Numbered from the stretch's first letter, positions 40,380 to 50,464 are shown. The stretch is 64,000 nucleotides of DNA from Salibacterium qingdaonense (GCF_900114715.1 NZ_FOTY01000006.1:1-64000), one strand, 5' to 3'. Numbers and translations: made by a program. Notes: generated by a model not told the origin, from the letters alone.

Positions 40380-42356
40380 TCATCCTTCCGCTTTTAATTC
40401 AAGTAACATATCACGAAGTTCCGCCGCCCGTTCAAACTGAAGGTCTTTGGCGGCCGTCTTCATTTCTTCTTCCATCTCGTCGATTACTTTCTGCCGTTCT
40501 TTTTTACTCATCTTATCAAGCGCCGGTTTGTCAAAGTCATTCGTTTCCTCGGAAGAAATCGTCGCCTGGATCAATTCCGGAATTTCTTTCTGGATTGTTG
40601 TCGGTGTAATATCATGAGTTTCATTAAACTCTTTCTGGATTGCCCGGCGCCGGTTTGTCTCCTCCATCGCCGTATTCATCGAGCGGGTTATCTTATCTGC
40701 GTACATCACAACATGTCCATTCGCATTTCTCGCGGCACGCCCCATCGTCTGGATAAGCGAGCGTTCAGCACGGAGAAATCCTTCTTTGTCAGCATCCAGA
40801 ATGGCAACGAGGGAAACTTCCGGTATGTCGAGACCTTCCCGGAGCAGATTGATCCCGACGAGCACATCAAATTCACCGAGCCGCAGCTGCCGTACGACAT
40901 CAATACGTTCAAGCGTCTTCACTTCCGAATGTAGGTATTTTACACGGATGCCGACTTCTTTTAAGTAAGACGTCAAATCTTCGGCCATCTTTTTCGTCAG
41001 CGTCGTGACCAGCACCCTTTCCCTGCGTTCCCGGCGTTCATGAATCTGTTCGATTAAATCATCAATCTGACCTTCAATAGGCTTTATCTCAATGGTCGGA
41101 TCAAGCAGTCCGGTCGGCCGGATAATCTGTTCCACCACTCCCGGGGAATGTTCCAGTTCATAAGGCCCCGGTGTTGCCGAGACGTAGACGGCCTGCTGCA
41201 TCCGGTTTTCAAACTCATCAAACTGAAGCGGACGGTTGTCCATGGCGGATGGAAGGCGGAATCCGTGGTCTACAAGCACCTGCTTACGGGCCTGGTCGCC
41301 TTTGTACATGCCGTTCACCTGTGGAAGCGTCACGTGCGACTCATCAACGATAAGCAGAAAATCTTCCGGAAAAAAGTCCATCAATGTGTAAGGGGACTCT
41401 CCGGCACTGCGGAACGTCAAATGACGGGAATAATTTTCGATTCCCGAGCAGAAACCCATTTCCCGCATCATCTCCAGATCATATTTCGTGCGCTGTTCCA
41501 GGCGCTGGGCTTCCAGTTCCCGGCCGTTATCCCGGAAGGCCTGCAGCTGTTCCTCCAGTTCCTTCTCAATATTTTCGATGGCGCGTTTCATCTTTTCTTC
41601 ACGGGTTACAAAGTGGGAAGCCGGGAAAACCGCAACGTGCTGGCGTTCCCCGAGCACTTCTCCTGTCAGCGCATCGACTTCGGTAATCCGGTCGATTTCG
41701 TCACCGAAAAATTCAACACGAATGCAGTGTTCATCCCGGGAAGCCGGAAAAATTTCCACCACATCACCGCGCACCCGGAACGTTCCACGAACAAAATTCA
41801 CATCGTTTCGTTCATACTGGATATCAACAAGGTCCCGCATCAAAGCATTTCGTTCCTTCTCCATATCTTTACGGAGTGAAAGAACAAGTTCCCGGTATTC
41901 CTCCGGAGAACCAAGTCCGTAAATACAGGAGACACTCGCCACGATTATGACATCATTGCGTTCAAAAAGCGCGCTCGTGGCAGAATGCCGGAGTTTATCT
42001 ATCTCATCATTGATGCTGGCGTCTTTTTCTATAAACATATCAGTGGAAGGAACGTAAGCTTCCGGCTGATAGTAATCGTAATAACTGACGAAATACTCGA
42101 CAGCATTGTTTGGAAACATCTCTTTAAATTCATTGTACAGCTGGCCTGCAAGTGTTTTGTTGTGAGCCATAACGAGGGTGGGCTTATTCACATTCTGAAT
42201 AACGTTGGATACGGTGAAGGTCTTGCCGGTACCGGTGGCGCCAAGCAGCGTCTGATGCCTGCTTCCCGTCTCGATACCCTTTGTCAAAGCTTTAATCGCT
42301 TCCGGCTGGTCGCCCTGGGGGTCATAGCCGGAAGCGAGTTCGAATGTTTCATTCAT
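40380..42356 (-). CDS. uvrB: UvrABC system protein B
   Basis: The 658-residue helicase-like damage verifier of nucleotide excision repair. It has Walker [14 protein letters not shown] (~40), the DNA-clamping beta-hairpin [20 protein letters not shown] (~95), DESHVTLPQ, helicase motif [11 protein letters not shown] and a C-terminal UVR domain that binds UvrC. I start at ATG 42354-42356, 7 nt after GGGGGAG; two ATGs further up have no site. It is the first gene of the uvrB-uvrA operon. Confidence 0.98.
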   Translation of the reverse strand: MNETFELASGYDPQGDQPEAIKALTKGIETGSRHQTLLGATGTGKTFTVSNVIQNVNKPTLVMAHNKTLAGQLYNEFKEMFPNNAVEYFVSYYDYYQPEAYVPSTDMFIEKDASINDEIDKLRHSATSALFERNDVIIVASVSCIYGLGSPEEYRELVLSLRKDMEKERNALMRDLVDIQYERNDVNFVRGTFRVRGDVVEIFPASRDEHCIRVEFFGDEIDRITEVDALTGEVLGERQHVAVFPASHFVTREEKMKRAIENIEKELEEQLQAFRDNGRELEAQRLEQRTKYDLEMMREMGFCSGIENYSRHLTFRSAGESPYTLMDFFPEDFLLIVDESHVTLPQVNGMYKGDQARKQVLVDHGFRLPSAMDNRPLQFDEFENRMQQAVYVSATPGPYELEHSPGVVEQIIRPTGLLDPTIEIKPIEGQIDDLIEQIHERRERRERVLVTTLTKKMAEDLTSYLKEVGIRVKYLHSEVKTLERIDVVRQLRLGEFDVLVGINLLREGLDIPEVSLVAILDADKEGFLRAERSLIQTMGRAARNANGHVVMYADKITRSMNTAMEETNRRRAIQKEFNETHDITPTTIQKEIPELIQATISSEETNDFDKPALDKMSKKERQKVIDEMEEEMKTAAKDLQFERAAELRDMLLELKAEG

Positions 42357-42575
42357 GGTATTCTCCCCCATTATATGCATTCAAGTTTAGTACTCGTTAT
42401 CTATAACCGCTTATACATTATACCACATCTTCCATCAAATTAAACGGCTTATTCGAATATATGTTCGTTTTTTATTTCAGTAAAAAAACGACGATTCATT
42501 TTCAAGCAGCAGCTGCCGTGTGCGGGCGGGGAGAATCGGCGGCCCTCAGCGGACAGTGACAAAGCATGCCATAAG

Positions 42576-42615
42576 AAAAGACGGAGCGGGTTTTCATCCC
42601 CAAACTCCGTCTTTT
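42576..42615 (-). terminator. Terminator after the minJ-like gene
   Basis: AAAAGACGGAG and CTCCGTCTTTT form an 11-bp stem with an 18-nt loop. On the minus strand it follows minJ and ends in T-rich sequence. It shares a 15-base core with the his terminator at 25536-25576. Confidence 0.82.
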
Positions 42616-42632
42616 AAACTATGCTTCCAGCG

Positions 42633-43826
42633 TCAGCCCTGCATACCGGACGCCGGCAAGTCGTCGTTTTCTTTTACCGCCAGTACTCCGATTTCGTGAT
42701 GCTCATTATCATATAAGGTGGATTGAACATAGCGGCGTTCCCCGTCTGTATCCATCACTTCCAGCCGGCAGTGGGCGGAATTTTTCTGAAGAGCATGGTA
42801 AAATTCCTTTTTCGAATGAACCGGAATGCTGTTCACTTTCCATATAATCTCCCCTGCGGTCATGCCCATTTTTGCAGCCGGAGACTCCGGAAGAACCGCC
42901 AGTATTTTCACCCCGCGGGCACCAGGCTGAAAAAAGGGCTGCCTTCCGCGGTCTTCCAAGCGCTGCCACACCTGAAGTGCTGCGCGCAGCACAAAGACGG
43001 CGGCTGCCGTGTACAGGACAGCCTGCGGGTAGTAAAAGGAGAGCCCCGCACCTGCTCCGGCAGCAAGGCCGAGCAGACCAAGCCGGCGCCCCATCTGCTG
43101 CAGGGCGGGTCTTGGCAGCGTATGATAAATCGTGCGATCTGCTCCCACGGCAAGAGGAAAGAAAAAGAGCGCCAGTCCTCCCTCTCCAATCGGAAGGAGC
43201 GGCCACCAGGACAAAGCATTAAGCATACCGCCTGGAATAAAAAAGACGGATGGGAGAAGCCAGACCCGGCGCATCCGGTGCGCCCCAATCCATTTTCCGC
43301 GGCTGCTTTTCACCGTCAGCGGAGAAGTGAAAAACCGGGCGCTCCGGAAAACGAGCACGCTTTCCATAATAATCAGAACAGCAAGCCAGAGAAGGACGCC
43401 TTGGTAATCAAATGATCCCAATTCCTGCAGCCACGCATCTACACGGGAGTTTCCCGTTTCCCAAAGTGGAAGAAGCAGCGCCAAGAGAACCGCTGCACTG
43501 ACCGTGAATGCCGGAGACAGCCACTTCACCCTTCCAATCAACAGAATCAAACCTGTTAAAAAGGAAAGAAGCAATAGAAAGGAAAACGGGACCGTAACAC
43601 CAAGGAGTACAGCGGCTGCAGAGCCGGTAAGACCCGCAGCCAAACCCGGGAGCAGCGGCGCTGTAACGTCAAATACGGCACGGAACACCCGGGTGTGAAA
43701 GTCGCGGCGTTCTTTTACCACTCGGCGCCACCCAAGAATGAACATGACAATCGGAATCAGATAAGTCAGCGGATGAGCGAAAAAACGCCCAATCCCATAT
43801 AACAGCTCCCAGCCGATATCATACAT
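42633..43826 (-). CDS. minJ: Multi-pass PDZ-domain protein, MinJ-like division topology factor
   Basis: This 397-residue protein has about seven or eight membrane segments in the first ~270 residues and a C-terminal PDZ domain (~290-370: VLPESPAAKMGMTAGEIIWK, then VNSIPVHSKKEFYHAL). In B. subtilis MinJ with this build bridges DivIVA and MinD at poles and septa. The position beside uvrB and ctpB matches the minJ locus. The membrane part is poorly conserved, so the call rests on architecture and synteny. Confidence 0.75.
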   Translation of the reverse strand: MYDIGWELLYGIGRFFAHPLTYLIPIVMFILGWRRVVKERRDFHTRVFRAVFDVTAPLLPGLAAGLTGSAAAVLLGVTVPFSFLLLLSFLTGLILLIGRVKWLSPAFTVSAAVLLALLLPLWETGNSRVDAWLQELGSFDYQGVLLWLAVLIIMESVLVFRSARFFTSPLTVKSSRGKWIGAHRMRRVWLLPSVFFIPGGMLNALSWWPLLPIGEGGLALFFFPLAVGADRTIYHTLPRPALQQMGRRLGLLGLAAGAGAGLSFYYPQAVLYTAAAVFVLRAALQVWQRLEDRGRQPFFQPGARGVKILAVLPESPAAKMGMTAGEIIWKVNSIPVHSKKEFYHALQKNSAHCRLEVMDTDGERRYVQSTLYDNEHHEIGVLAVKENDDLPASGMQG

Positions 43827-43887
43827 CCCGGTTCCTCCTTCTCCAAGCAGACCATCCTTTCAAAAAAGAATGTCCGTCTTATTTTAG

Positions 43888-43929
43888 GAGGCCGGCGCCC
43901 CTTTATTACTACTTACAGCGCCCGGCCTC
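43888..43929 (-). terminator. Possible terminator after ctpB
   Basis: GAGGCCGGGCGC and GCGCCGGCCTC form a GC-rich stem with one bulged G. The following tract is only moderately T-rich. Confidence 0.5.
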
Positions 43930-43938
43930 TTCCTTCGA

Positions 43939-45414
43939 TTACTGGTTCGTCAATTTGTCATTCATCAACTCTAATGCTTCATTAAACTGCCGGTCATTTT
44001 CACGGTTTTGAACTTTTTCCATCAGACCCTGGTTCATCCGCCCGGCTGTTTCTTCATCAATTGTACCGGTAACAGGCAGTTCCTCGACAGATTCCTGATA
44101 GCTGCGCACCGCTTCGGACGTCTGTTCATCAAAATATCCGTCGGTCCGGCCCGGATTATGACCGAGAGCCTGCAGCATCGTCTGAGCGGTTTCGACCTGC
44201 TCTCCGTTCGTTCCGGTGGTCAGCTCTTCTTCCGGGGACAGTGCCGCCGAATAGAAATACTCCGGCTGCTGCACTTCCACCGTAGGTTTGACACCTTCCT
44301 CGTTAATCCAGTTACCGTCTGATGTGAGCCATTTAAACATCGACAGTTTCAGCCGGCTTCCATCTCCAAGCTTCATGGACTGTTGTACCGTCCCTTTGCC
44401 GTATGTCGTCTGGCCGACGAGATCGTATCCGCCTGCTTCTTTCAACGCAGCAGCCAGAATTTCGGAAGCAGACACACTGCCTTCATCAATCAAACCGACA
44501 ATCGGATAATCTTTCTTTCCGTCCAGTGCAGATATCGAACGGGTGGTTTCCCCGTTAGGATCTTCAATTTGAACAATCGGTTCTCCTTCTGGAATAATAA
44601 GGTCTCCGATGCTTTGAACACTGTTCAGATAGCCTCCCGGGTTGCCCCGTACATCAATTAACAGCCCGTCAATACCCTGCTCTTCAAGACTTCTCAGCTG
44701 TTCTTCAAACTCTGATGCTGTATTTTCGGAAAAAGAAGTCAGTTCCAGCAGCCCGATGGTCTGTCCGTTCTGCTCTATAGTGTCGGAAGTGACCGTTTCA
44801 ATTGGAATTTCATCCCGCACCACATCAACTTTAAACGGCTCTGAAGAACCCTGGCGCTGGATTGTCAACGTAACGGTCGAGCCTTTTTCCCCGCGTATTT
44901 TCAGCACGGTCTCATTCAGAGTGCTTCCTTCCGTGCTTTCCCCATTCACTTCGAGAATCTGATCATTCGGCCGCAGTCCTGCCTTCTCAGCGGGCGAGCC
45001 GCCAAACGGCGACACGATGGTCGGTGTGTCATCGACCATGCTTACTTCCGCTCCTATTCCTTCAAATGAGGATTCAAGAGATTGATTGAACTGAGAGGCT
45101 GTTTCCTGATCCATGTAAGCCGAATGAGGATCATCCAGCTCATTTACCATCCCTTTCAGCGCCCCTTCCCAGAGCGCCTCTTTATCTACATCCTCCACGT
45201 ATTCGGATTCAATCATCTGGTAGACCTGCTGTACTTTGTCCAATCCGTCCATGGACTGCTGTTCTGTGTTTCCGGTCTGTCCGGAAACACTGGAGGCGGC
45301 GGATGATTCACTGCCGGCCTGTTCGTTTATATTAATTCCGGCAAAGACGCCGCCGGCTCCGGCAATAAGTACGGCACCGGTCACCACGGATGCCAGTTTC
45401 ACTTTCCATTTCAT
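43939..45414 (-). CDS. ctpB: S41-family carboxy-terminal processing protease
   Basis: A secreted or membrane-anchored serine protease of 491 residues. It has an N-terminal hydrophobic anchor (~8-27), a PDZ domain (~95-180, SPAEKAGLRPNDQILEVNGE), the S41 catalytic core with the serine in GSVSASEILAAAL and lysine in TTYGKGTVQ, and a C-terminal peptidoglycan-binding domain (VETAQTMLQALGHNPGRTDG to the end). In B. subtilis CtpB cleaves SpoIVFA to help activate pro-sigma-K during sporulation. Synteny with ftsEX supports CtpB over CtpA. Confidence 0.92.
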   Translation of the reverse strand: MKWKVKLASVVTGAVLIAGAGGVFAGININEQAGSESSAASSVSGQTGNTEQQSMDGLDKVQQVYQMIESEYVEDVDKEALWEGALKGMVNELDDPHSAYMDQETASQFNQSLESSFEGIGAEVSMVDDTPTIVSPFGGSPAEKAGLRPNDQILEVNGESTEGSTLNETVLKIRGEKGSTVTLTIQRQGSSEPFKVDVVRDEIPIETVTSDTIEQNGQTIGLLELTSFSENTASEFEEQLRSLEEQGIDGLLIDVRGNPGGYLNSVQSIGDLIIPEGEPIVQIEDPNGETTRSISALDGKKDYPIVGLIDEGSVSASEILAAALKEAGGYDLVGQTTYGKGTVQQSMKLGDGSRLKLSMFKWLTSDGNWINEEGVKPTVEVQQPEYFYSAALSPEEELTTGTNGEQVETAQTMLQALGHNPGRTDGYFDEQTSEAVRSYQESVEELPVTGTIDEETAGRMNQGLMEKVQNRENDRQFNEALELMNDKLTNQ

Positions 45415-45568
45415 ATTTTACACCTCAGCTCCATCATTAAAATCACCGCGGGTCAGAGAGGTTTTATCGTCTCTTTCATTCTAGCATGAATTCACGTATT
45501 CCAAAAATAAATTTTCCATGATGCGGCGGTCTGTGAAACAGTTCCGTTATCCTCTCATCAACTCGTCA

Positions 45569-45620
45569 CATAACGAAAAGAGGGACCGTCCCATGAGACA
45601 GCCCCTCTCTTTTCGTTATG
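45569..45620 (-). terminator. Terminator after the M23 peptidase gene
   Basis: CATAACGAAAAGAG and CTCTTTTCGTTATG plus inner GGG/CCC form a long stem that overlaps the last codons of the gene. Confidence 0.75.
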
Positions 45621-46866
45621 GTAGATAGTTTCTTGGGTTGACCGCGTTGGATTTGGCTCCGTTCCATGGTCCTTCATGAACTTCAAAGTGAAGATGTTTC
45701 CCCTGGGAGGCACCGGTATTACCCATCATCCCGATGTTTTCGCCGCGGGATACGCTCTGTCCACTGGACACATTAGTGGAGGACATATGGGCATACAGCG
45801 TTGTTAACTGCTGCCCGTCCACCTGATGGGAAATCATCACGGTGTTTCCGTATCCATTCATGTATCCTGCTTTCACAACCGTTCCACCTGCTGCGGCAAC
45901 GATCGGAACGTTCGGACGGCCTCCCCCTCCGATATCAATACCGTTATGCATGCGGCCCCAACGAGGTCCAAACTCAGAGGTATAGGTTCCTGTCGCCGGG
46001 CGCATCAATGTACCGCCGCTGTCAGAAGGTGCGTTACCCGCTGCCTGTGCTGCAGTGCCGCTGGATTGTTGTTGACGCATGGCTTCCTGCCGCTCTTTAT
46101 AATTCTCCAGCTCCTGCTTGGCAGCTTCTTCCTGCTTTTTAAGAAGTCCTTTTTCATCTTCCAGCGATACCAGCGTTTCCTGCAGGGAATGCTCCTGATT
46201 TTCCAGATCCCCAAGTATACTGCTCTTTTCCCCGCGCCGCTGCTTCTGATCGGCTTTCAGATTTTCAAGTTCCGTCAGCGAGCCTTCGAGGGAGCTCCGC
46301 TGCTCTTCCACTTCTTTTTTCGCATCCTCAAGCTCATTCTGGTCTTTGATATGGGCTTGAAGTATGTCTTTATCCTGATCGGCAATGGTGTTCAGTGCCG
46401 ATACCCTGTCCAGAAAATCTCCGAAACTTTTTGCTCCCATCAGCACTTCCAGATAATCGACCGAGCCGCCGTTTTTGTACATAGCGTTCACGCGTTCCTT
46501 CAGAAGTTCATCCCGTTCTTCAATTCGCTTCTGAAGTTTGTCAATCCGGCTTTCGAGCTCTTCGATACGCTGTTCTGTCTCATCGATTTCCTCTTCTTTT
46601 TTCGTAATTTTATCGTTTGTTTCTGTTAATTTTTTATCCAGTTGGCGGATTTCATCACTGATATTCTGTATTTCTTCTTTCAGTGCTTCGATTTCCTTTT
46701 TTGTTTCTTCTGAATCCGCCTGAGTGCTTTCCCGTTTATCCTGCAGCTCGTTAATTTTTGTACGGAGTTCTTCTCCGTCTGCCGCTGCTGCAGGAGCTGA
46801 AGCGGCAAGTGCAATACCGGAAGCGGTTATCACCGCAGCCAATGTCTTTAACCATCCCTTTTTCAT
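45616..46866 (-). CDS. EnvC-like murein hydrolase: coiled coil plus M23 peptidase
   Basis: This 416-residue exported protein has a signal peptide (~1-28, ending SAPAAAADG), a long coiled coil of two helices (~33-270) and a C-terminal LytM/M23 domain (~295-416). Zinc and catalytic residues are present: the His and Asp in RMHNGIDIGG and the HLHFEVH motif, so it should be active rather than a degenerate activator. It lies between ftsX and ctpB. Proteins of this build (EnvC, PcsB) are controlled by FtsEX, so a role in septal or lateral wall cleavage is inferred. B. subtilis uses CwlO with FtsEX instead. Confidence 0.9.
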   Translation of the reverse strand: MKKGWLKTLAAVITASGIALAASAPAAAADGEELRTKINELQDKRESTQADSEETKKEIEALKEEIQNISDEIRQLDKKLTETNDKITKKEEEIDETEQRIEELESRIDKLQKRIEERDELLKERVNAMYKNGGSVDYLEVLMGAKSFGDFLDRVSALNTIADQDKDILQAHIKDQNELEDAKKEVEEQRSSLEGSLTELENLKADQKQRRGEKSSILGDLENQEHSLQETLVSLEDEKGLLKKQEEAAKQELENYKERQEAMRQQQSSGTAAQAAGNAPSDSGGTLMRPATGTYTSEFGPRWGRMHNGIDIGGGGRPNVPIVAAAGGTVVKAGYMNGYGNTVMISHQVDGQQLTTLYAHMSSTNVSSGQSVSRGENIGMMGNTGASQGKHLHFEVHEGPWNGAKSNAVNPRNYLP

Positions 46867-46906
46867 TCCAACAGTTCCTCCTCTAATTCGTTCCAGCCGT
46901 ATGTAA

Positions 46907-47800
46907 TTAAACTTTCAGGAATTTACGTACAGATGTGACACTTCCCCAGATCCCTACCAGTATACCGATTCCAACGAGAACGGCTGATATCTGCAGGGTC
47001 AAAGGATACGTCGGTAATATTTCAGCAAAGTCGATGCTGAGCTGTTCCGCGTAGTTGTTATAAAGGTAATGATATCCTCCTGTAACGGCCGCAATCGGGA
47101 TGACCGCGCCAAGAACGCCCAGCAGTAACCCTTCCACGAAAAAGGGCCAGCGGATGAATCCATTGGTTGCGCCGACAAGTTTCATTATCTGAATTTCCTG
47201 CTGTCTGGCGACGATTGTCAGTTTTATCGTGTTGGATATCAAAAACATCGCGGTGAACATCAGACCGACAACAAGGACCAGACCGATGATCCGAAGAATT
47301 TTGGTCACATTGAACAACTGCTCCACAACCTGCTCCCCGTAATCAATGGAATCAATATAAGGAAGATCAGAAGCAGCTTCTGCCACCTGCTCCGTCTGCT
47401 GTGGCTGCTCAGCCTGAATAACAAATTTATCATTCAGAGGATTTTCGTTCCTCAGTGATTCAAATGCTCCGCTCTGCTGGTCGAGACTGTCAATCAGCTG
47501 ATCCAGTCCTTCATCCTTGCTCACAAATGAAATACCGTCCACATGATCAAGGTTCTGCAGCTGCTGTCTAAGTTCAGTCTGTTCTTCATCCGACGTGCCG
47601 AGATCAATGTAAACCTGGACTTCCACATCCTCTTCCACCGATGAAATAAAACTGTTCATATTTACGATAAGAAGGAGAAATACTCCCACAACAAACAGCA
47701 TAATCGTTACTGCACTCACTGAGGCGAAGCTCATCCAGCTGTTCCGCCCGAGATTCTTGAGTCCTTCTTTTCCGTGACGTGCGAGGGTTCTACCTTTCAT
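46907..47800 (-). CDS. ftsX: Cell division protein FtsX
   Basis: The 297-residue permease-like partner of FtsE has four membrane helices: one near residues 25-48, then, after a large extracellular loop (~50-170) that contacts the murein hydrolase, three more at about 172-195, 222-245 and 265-290. It transmits ATP hydrolysis by FtsE to a cell-wall hydrolase outside. It overlaps ftsE by 11 bp and is followed 40 bp later by the M23 peptidase, its likely target. Confidence 0.95.
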   Translation of the reverse strand: MKGRTLARHGKEGLKNLGRNSWMSFASVSAVTIMLFVVGVFLLLIVNMNSFISSVEEDVEVQVYIDLGTSDEEQTELRQQLQNLDHVDGISFVSKDEGLDQLIDSLDQQSGAFESLRNENPLNDKFVIQAEQPQQTEQVAEAASDLPYIDSIDYGEQVVEQLFNVTKILRIIGLVLVVGLMFTAMFLISNTIKLTIVARQQEIQIMKLVGATNGFIRWPFFVEGLLLGVLGAVIPIAAVTGGYHYLYNNYAEQLSIDFAEILPTYPLTLQISAVLVGIGILVGIWGSVTSVRKFLKV

Positions 47801-48476
47801 AGCCGTAGTCCCCCTTCATCTCATCACGGACAATCCTGCCGGACTCGATGGCAATCACCCGTTTTTTAATCGCGTTTACAATCTCGCGGTTATGGGTAGC
47901 CATAAGAACAGTAGTACCGTTTCGGTTGATGTTTTCAAGAATATCCATTATCTCCCAAGACGTATCCGGGTCAAGGTTTCCGGTAGGCTCGTCCGCAATG
48001 ACGACACGCGGATTATTGACAACTGCTCTTGCAATGGAAACACGCTGCTGCTCTCCACCCGATAGTTCATCCGGAAAAAAACGTGCTTTATTTTTCAGCC
48101 TGACAACATCAAGCACTTCCATAACCCGTCTTCGGATGACATCTTTGGGTTCTTCGATGACTTCAAGAGCAAACGCGACATTTTCAAAGACCGATAGTTT
48201 CGGGAGAAGTTTGAAGTCCTGAAAAACGACTCCTATTTTCCGCCGCAGAAACGGCACGTGTTTTTCTTTAAGGGTCATCAAATCCGTTCCGTGGATCTGA
48301 ATGGAGCCTTCGGTGGGTTTTTCTTCCCGGTAAATCATTTTAATAAAAGAAGACTTGCCTGCGCCGCTCGGTCCGACAACATAAACGAATTCTCCCTTTT
48401 CAATGAGAATGTCAATGTTGTTCAGTGCGCTGACGCCGTTCGCATACGTTTTCGACACATTATTCATTTCAATCAA
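47790..48476 (-). CDS. ftsE: Cell division ATP-binding protein FtsE
   Basis: An ABC ATPase of 228 residues with Walker A GPSGAGKSSF (~36), signature LSGGEQQRVSIAR (~138) and Walker B VVIADEPTGNLD. I choose TTG 48474-48476 (encoding MIEMNNVSKTY) as start: AGGAAGTGA is close upstream and the length equals B. subtilis FtsE. The frame is open 45 codons further up but without homology there. It forms a unit with ftsX and probably the M23 peptidase. Confidence 0.95.
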   Translation of the reverse strand: MIEMNNVSKTYANGVSALNNIDILIEKGEFVYVVGPSGAGKSSFIKMIYREEKPTEGSIQIHGTDLMTLKEKHVPFLRRKIGVVFQDFKLLPKLSVFENVAFALEVIEEPKDVIRRRVMEVLDVVRLKNKARFFPDELSGGEQQRVSIARAVVNNPRVVIADEPTGNLDPDTSWEIMDILENINRNGTTVLMATHNREIVNAIKKRVIAIESGRIVRDEMKGDYGYER

Positions 48477-48648
48477 AACAATCACTTCCTGAAGCAAACA
48501 TACTCTAAGATGGTTTTTCGTGGTGGTTGTCCACTTTCTTAATAGGTGACAAATTCCCGGCAGAACCGCCGGAATAGTGGAGTATTTTCCACGGACGACA
48601 CCGGAAATCATGTTGAATGATATATCGTTTTGTCATTTTCCATCTCAC

Positions 48649-48677
48649 ATTATATCATCTTTAAAGGCTGAAAAATG
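48649..48677 (-). promoter_or_regulatory. Probable ftsEX promoter
   Basis: On the minus strand an extended -10 (TGATATAAT, hexamer at 48649-48654) stands about 170 nt before ftsE; the -35 region (CATTTT 17 bp away) is poor, which an extended -10 can tolerate. Confidence 0.5.
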
Positions 48678-48679
48678 CT

Positions 48680-49191
48680 AAAAAAGTATTACATTTTGAT
48701 TTCAATGAAAGGCTGTTTAATAGATTAAGATGTACAAAGTCTGAAATGACGGGAATTGAGAAATCAGGAAAATGTAATAGAAAGATGGAATGTTTCAATC
48801 ATAAGAATAAAGTCCTACGAAGCACGACGATAACATTCTTTGCATTTCCGGTGCGGTGGAGAGAGAGGATGAAAGGGATCTGTCGGCACGTTGGATGGTA
48901 AACCCTCTGATCCGGCTGGTATTGCGTTTCATTCGGCATGTAAATGGCAGCATTCGGCATGTAATCGCAGATGTTTGGCCTGTATACGGCCTTCTCCGCA
49001 GGTGTTCCGCTTTAACGATGCTCGAAGCAGCAGGAATTAGTCTAAAATACCGCAGCGGCGTTTCGGCCGTACAATTCCTGCAGCAGAACGGCTTGTACCA
49101 TAAAAAATCCGAGCGATATCTAATGCTTTCACGCAGCATTTAAGATTATCGTTCGGATGTAAAGTTAAACGGTATTCTTTTGCTTCAGCCT
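48680..49191. other. Gene-poor region between ftsEX and cccB
   Basis: No recognisable gene is found in ~510 bases, long for this compact neighbourhood. Frames of 95 codons (plus, 48856-49143) and 114 codons (minus, 48795-49139) overlap each other; neither has a convincing ribosome-binding site or family feature. CATTCGGCATGTAA occurs twice, 27 bp apart, near 48932 and 48953. It may hold a decayed gene. Confidence 0.45.
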
Positions 49192-49530
49192 TTACTGATC
49201 CGCTACCCAGGCGGCAAGGTTTTCTGCTTCGGAGCCGCTCACAAGACCATCAGGCATGCCGGCGCCTCCGTTTTGGATCATACTGAGCACGTGATCCTGC
49301 GATAAATCCTGTCCGGCGAGCGGCGGCCCGTTCATGCCTTCCAGATTTTCGCCGTGGCACTGCAGACAGTTCTGGTCGTAGGCGCTGCGGGCTGCCTCAG
49401 CGTCTACAGAACCTCCGCTGCTTTCGGTATTTCCGCTTTCTGCAGAGTCTTCCGGCTCTTCACCGCCTCCGCCGCAGGCGCTTAGAGCAAATACGAGCGC
49501 AGCTGCCAGTGTCATAACTATTTTTTTCAT
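49192..49530 (-). CDS. cccB: Cytochrome c-551, lipoprotein type
   Basis: A 112-residue exported lipoprotein: signal peptide with lipobox ALSAC (cysteine ~19), a glycine/glutamate/serine-rich linker, and a monohaem cytochrome c domain with CLQCHG (haem attachment, ~56-61) and the axial methionine probably in GAGMPDGLVS (~92). It carries electrons at the outer face of the membrane, for example to an oxidase. Same place and build as B. subtilis cccB. Confidence 0.93.
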   Translation of the reverse strand: MKKIVMTLAAALVFALSACGGGGEEPEDSAESGNTESSGGSVDAEAARSAYDQNCLQCHGENLEGMNGPPLAGQDLSQDHVLSMIQNGGAGMPDGLVSGSEAENLAAWVADQ

Positions 49531-49564
49531 GATTCATGACCTCCCATACATCTCAGTTTATCTT

Positions 49565-50464
49565 CTATGACGTTTCGTTATTATACCCAGCAACCTCATT
49601 TTTGAAACCCTTTCCGAGTACTTCTGCAGCATCGGTAACAACCACAAATGCCTCGTGATCCGCCGACTGCACCCAGTGCTTGAGCGTGGATACTTCGTTT
49701 CGGTTCACCACACAGAGAAGAACCGGTCTGGCGTCTTTTGTATAACCGCCTTCTCCCGGCAGATACGTGACCCCGCGGTCCACCCGGTTCAAAATGACGC
49801 TGCGGACTTCTTCTTCTTTCTGCGTGATGATAAGCGCTACTTTGGCATATCCGATACCAGTCTGCACAATATCAATCGTCTTTCCGGTCACAAACAGCGC
49901 AATCAGGGCATACAGCGCGTACTCGATGCTGAACACAAACGCCGACATCGTCACAATCAGGCCGTCCATCATAAACACGCAGGCTCCAAGAGATACACCG
50001 GAAAACTTATGTATAATCTGCGCCAGTAATCCGGTACCGCCGGTGGACGCTGCTGCCCGGAACACCAGGCCAAGACCGGCTCCCACGCCGATACCGCCGA
50101 ATACAGCGGCCAGAAGCGGATCATCCACACCCGCGTCCAGATGGCGTGTTATATAAATAACAAATGGCAGAAACAAGGTGCCTGCCAGTGTTTTCCCACC
50201 GTATGTCCATCCTCCAAGCAGCAGGATCCCTGCAACAAATAACGGAATGTTCAATACCCACATCGTCACCGCCGGTTCCATCCCGGCCACTTCGTAGACG
50301 ATGGTGGCAAATCCGCTGAGACCGCCGGAGGCAATCCGGTTTGGAAGCAGAAAAAGGTTATAGGACAATGCCAGAATCGTGGATCCTGCCAAAATATAAA
50401 CCGTCTGCAGCACCATCCAAAGGTTTTGGGGCATCGGCTCGCGTCGTTTTCTCCAGTTCATCAT
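49565..50464 (-). CDS. yvjA: YitT-family membrane protein (YvjA-like)
   Basis: A 299-residue protein with five or six membrane helices (YitT_membrane domain, ~20-205, containing GGLSGFATIVYE and STGGTGLLAQI) and a C-terminal cytosolic DUF2179 domain (~220-295: VILNRVDRGVTYLPGEGGY, then VVTDAAEVLGKGF). The function of this family is not established. It lies between cccB and prfB as in B. subtilis. Confidence 0.92.
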   Translation of the reverse strand: MMNWRKRREPMPQNLWMVLQTVYILAGSTILALSYNLFLLPNRIASGGLSGFATIVYEVAGMEPAVTMWVLNIPLFVAGILLLGGWTYGGKTLAGTLFLPFVIYITRHLDAGVDDPLLAAVFGGIGVGAGLGLVFRAAASTGGTGLLAQIIHKFSGVSLGACVFMMDGLIVTMSAFVFSIEYALYALIALFVTGKTIDIVQTGIGYAKVALIITQKEEEVRSVILNRVDRGVTYLPGEGGYTKDARPVLLCVVNRNEVSTLKHWVQSADHEAFVVVTDAAEVLGKGFKNEVAGYNNETS

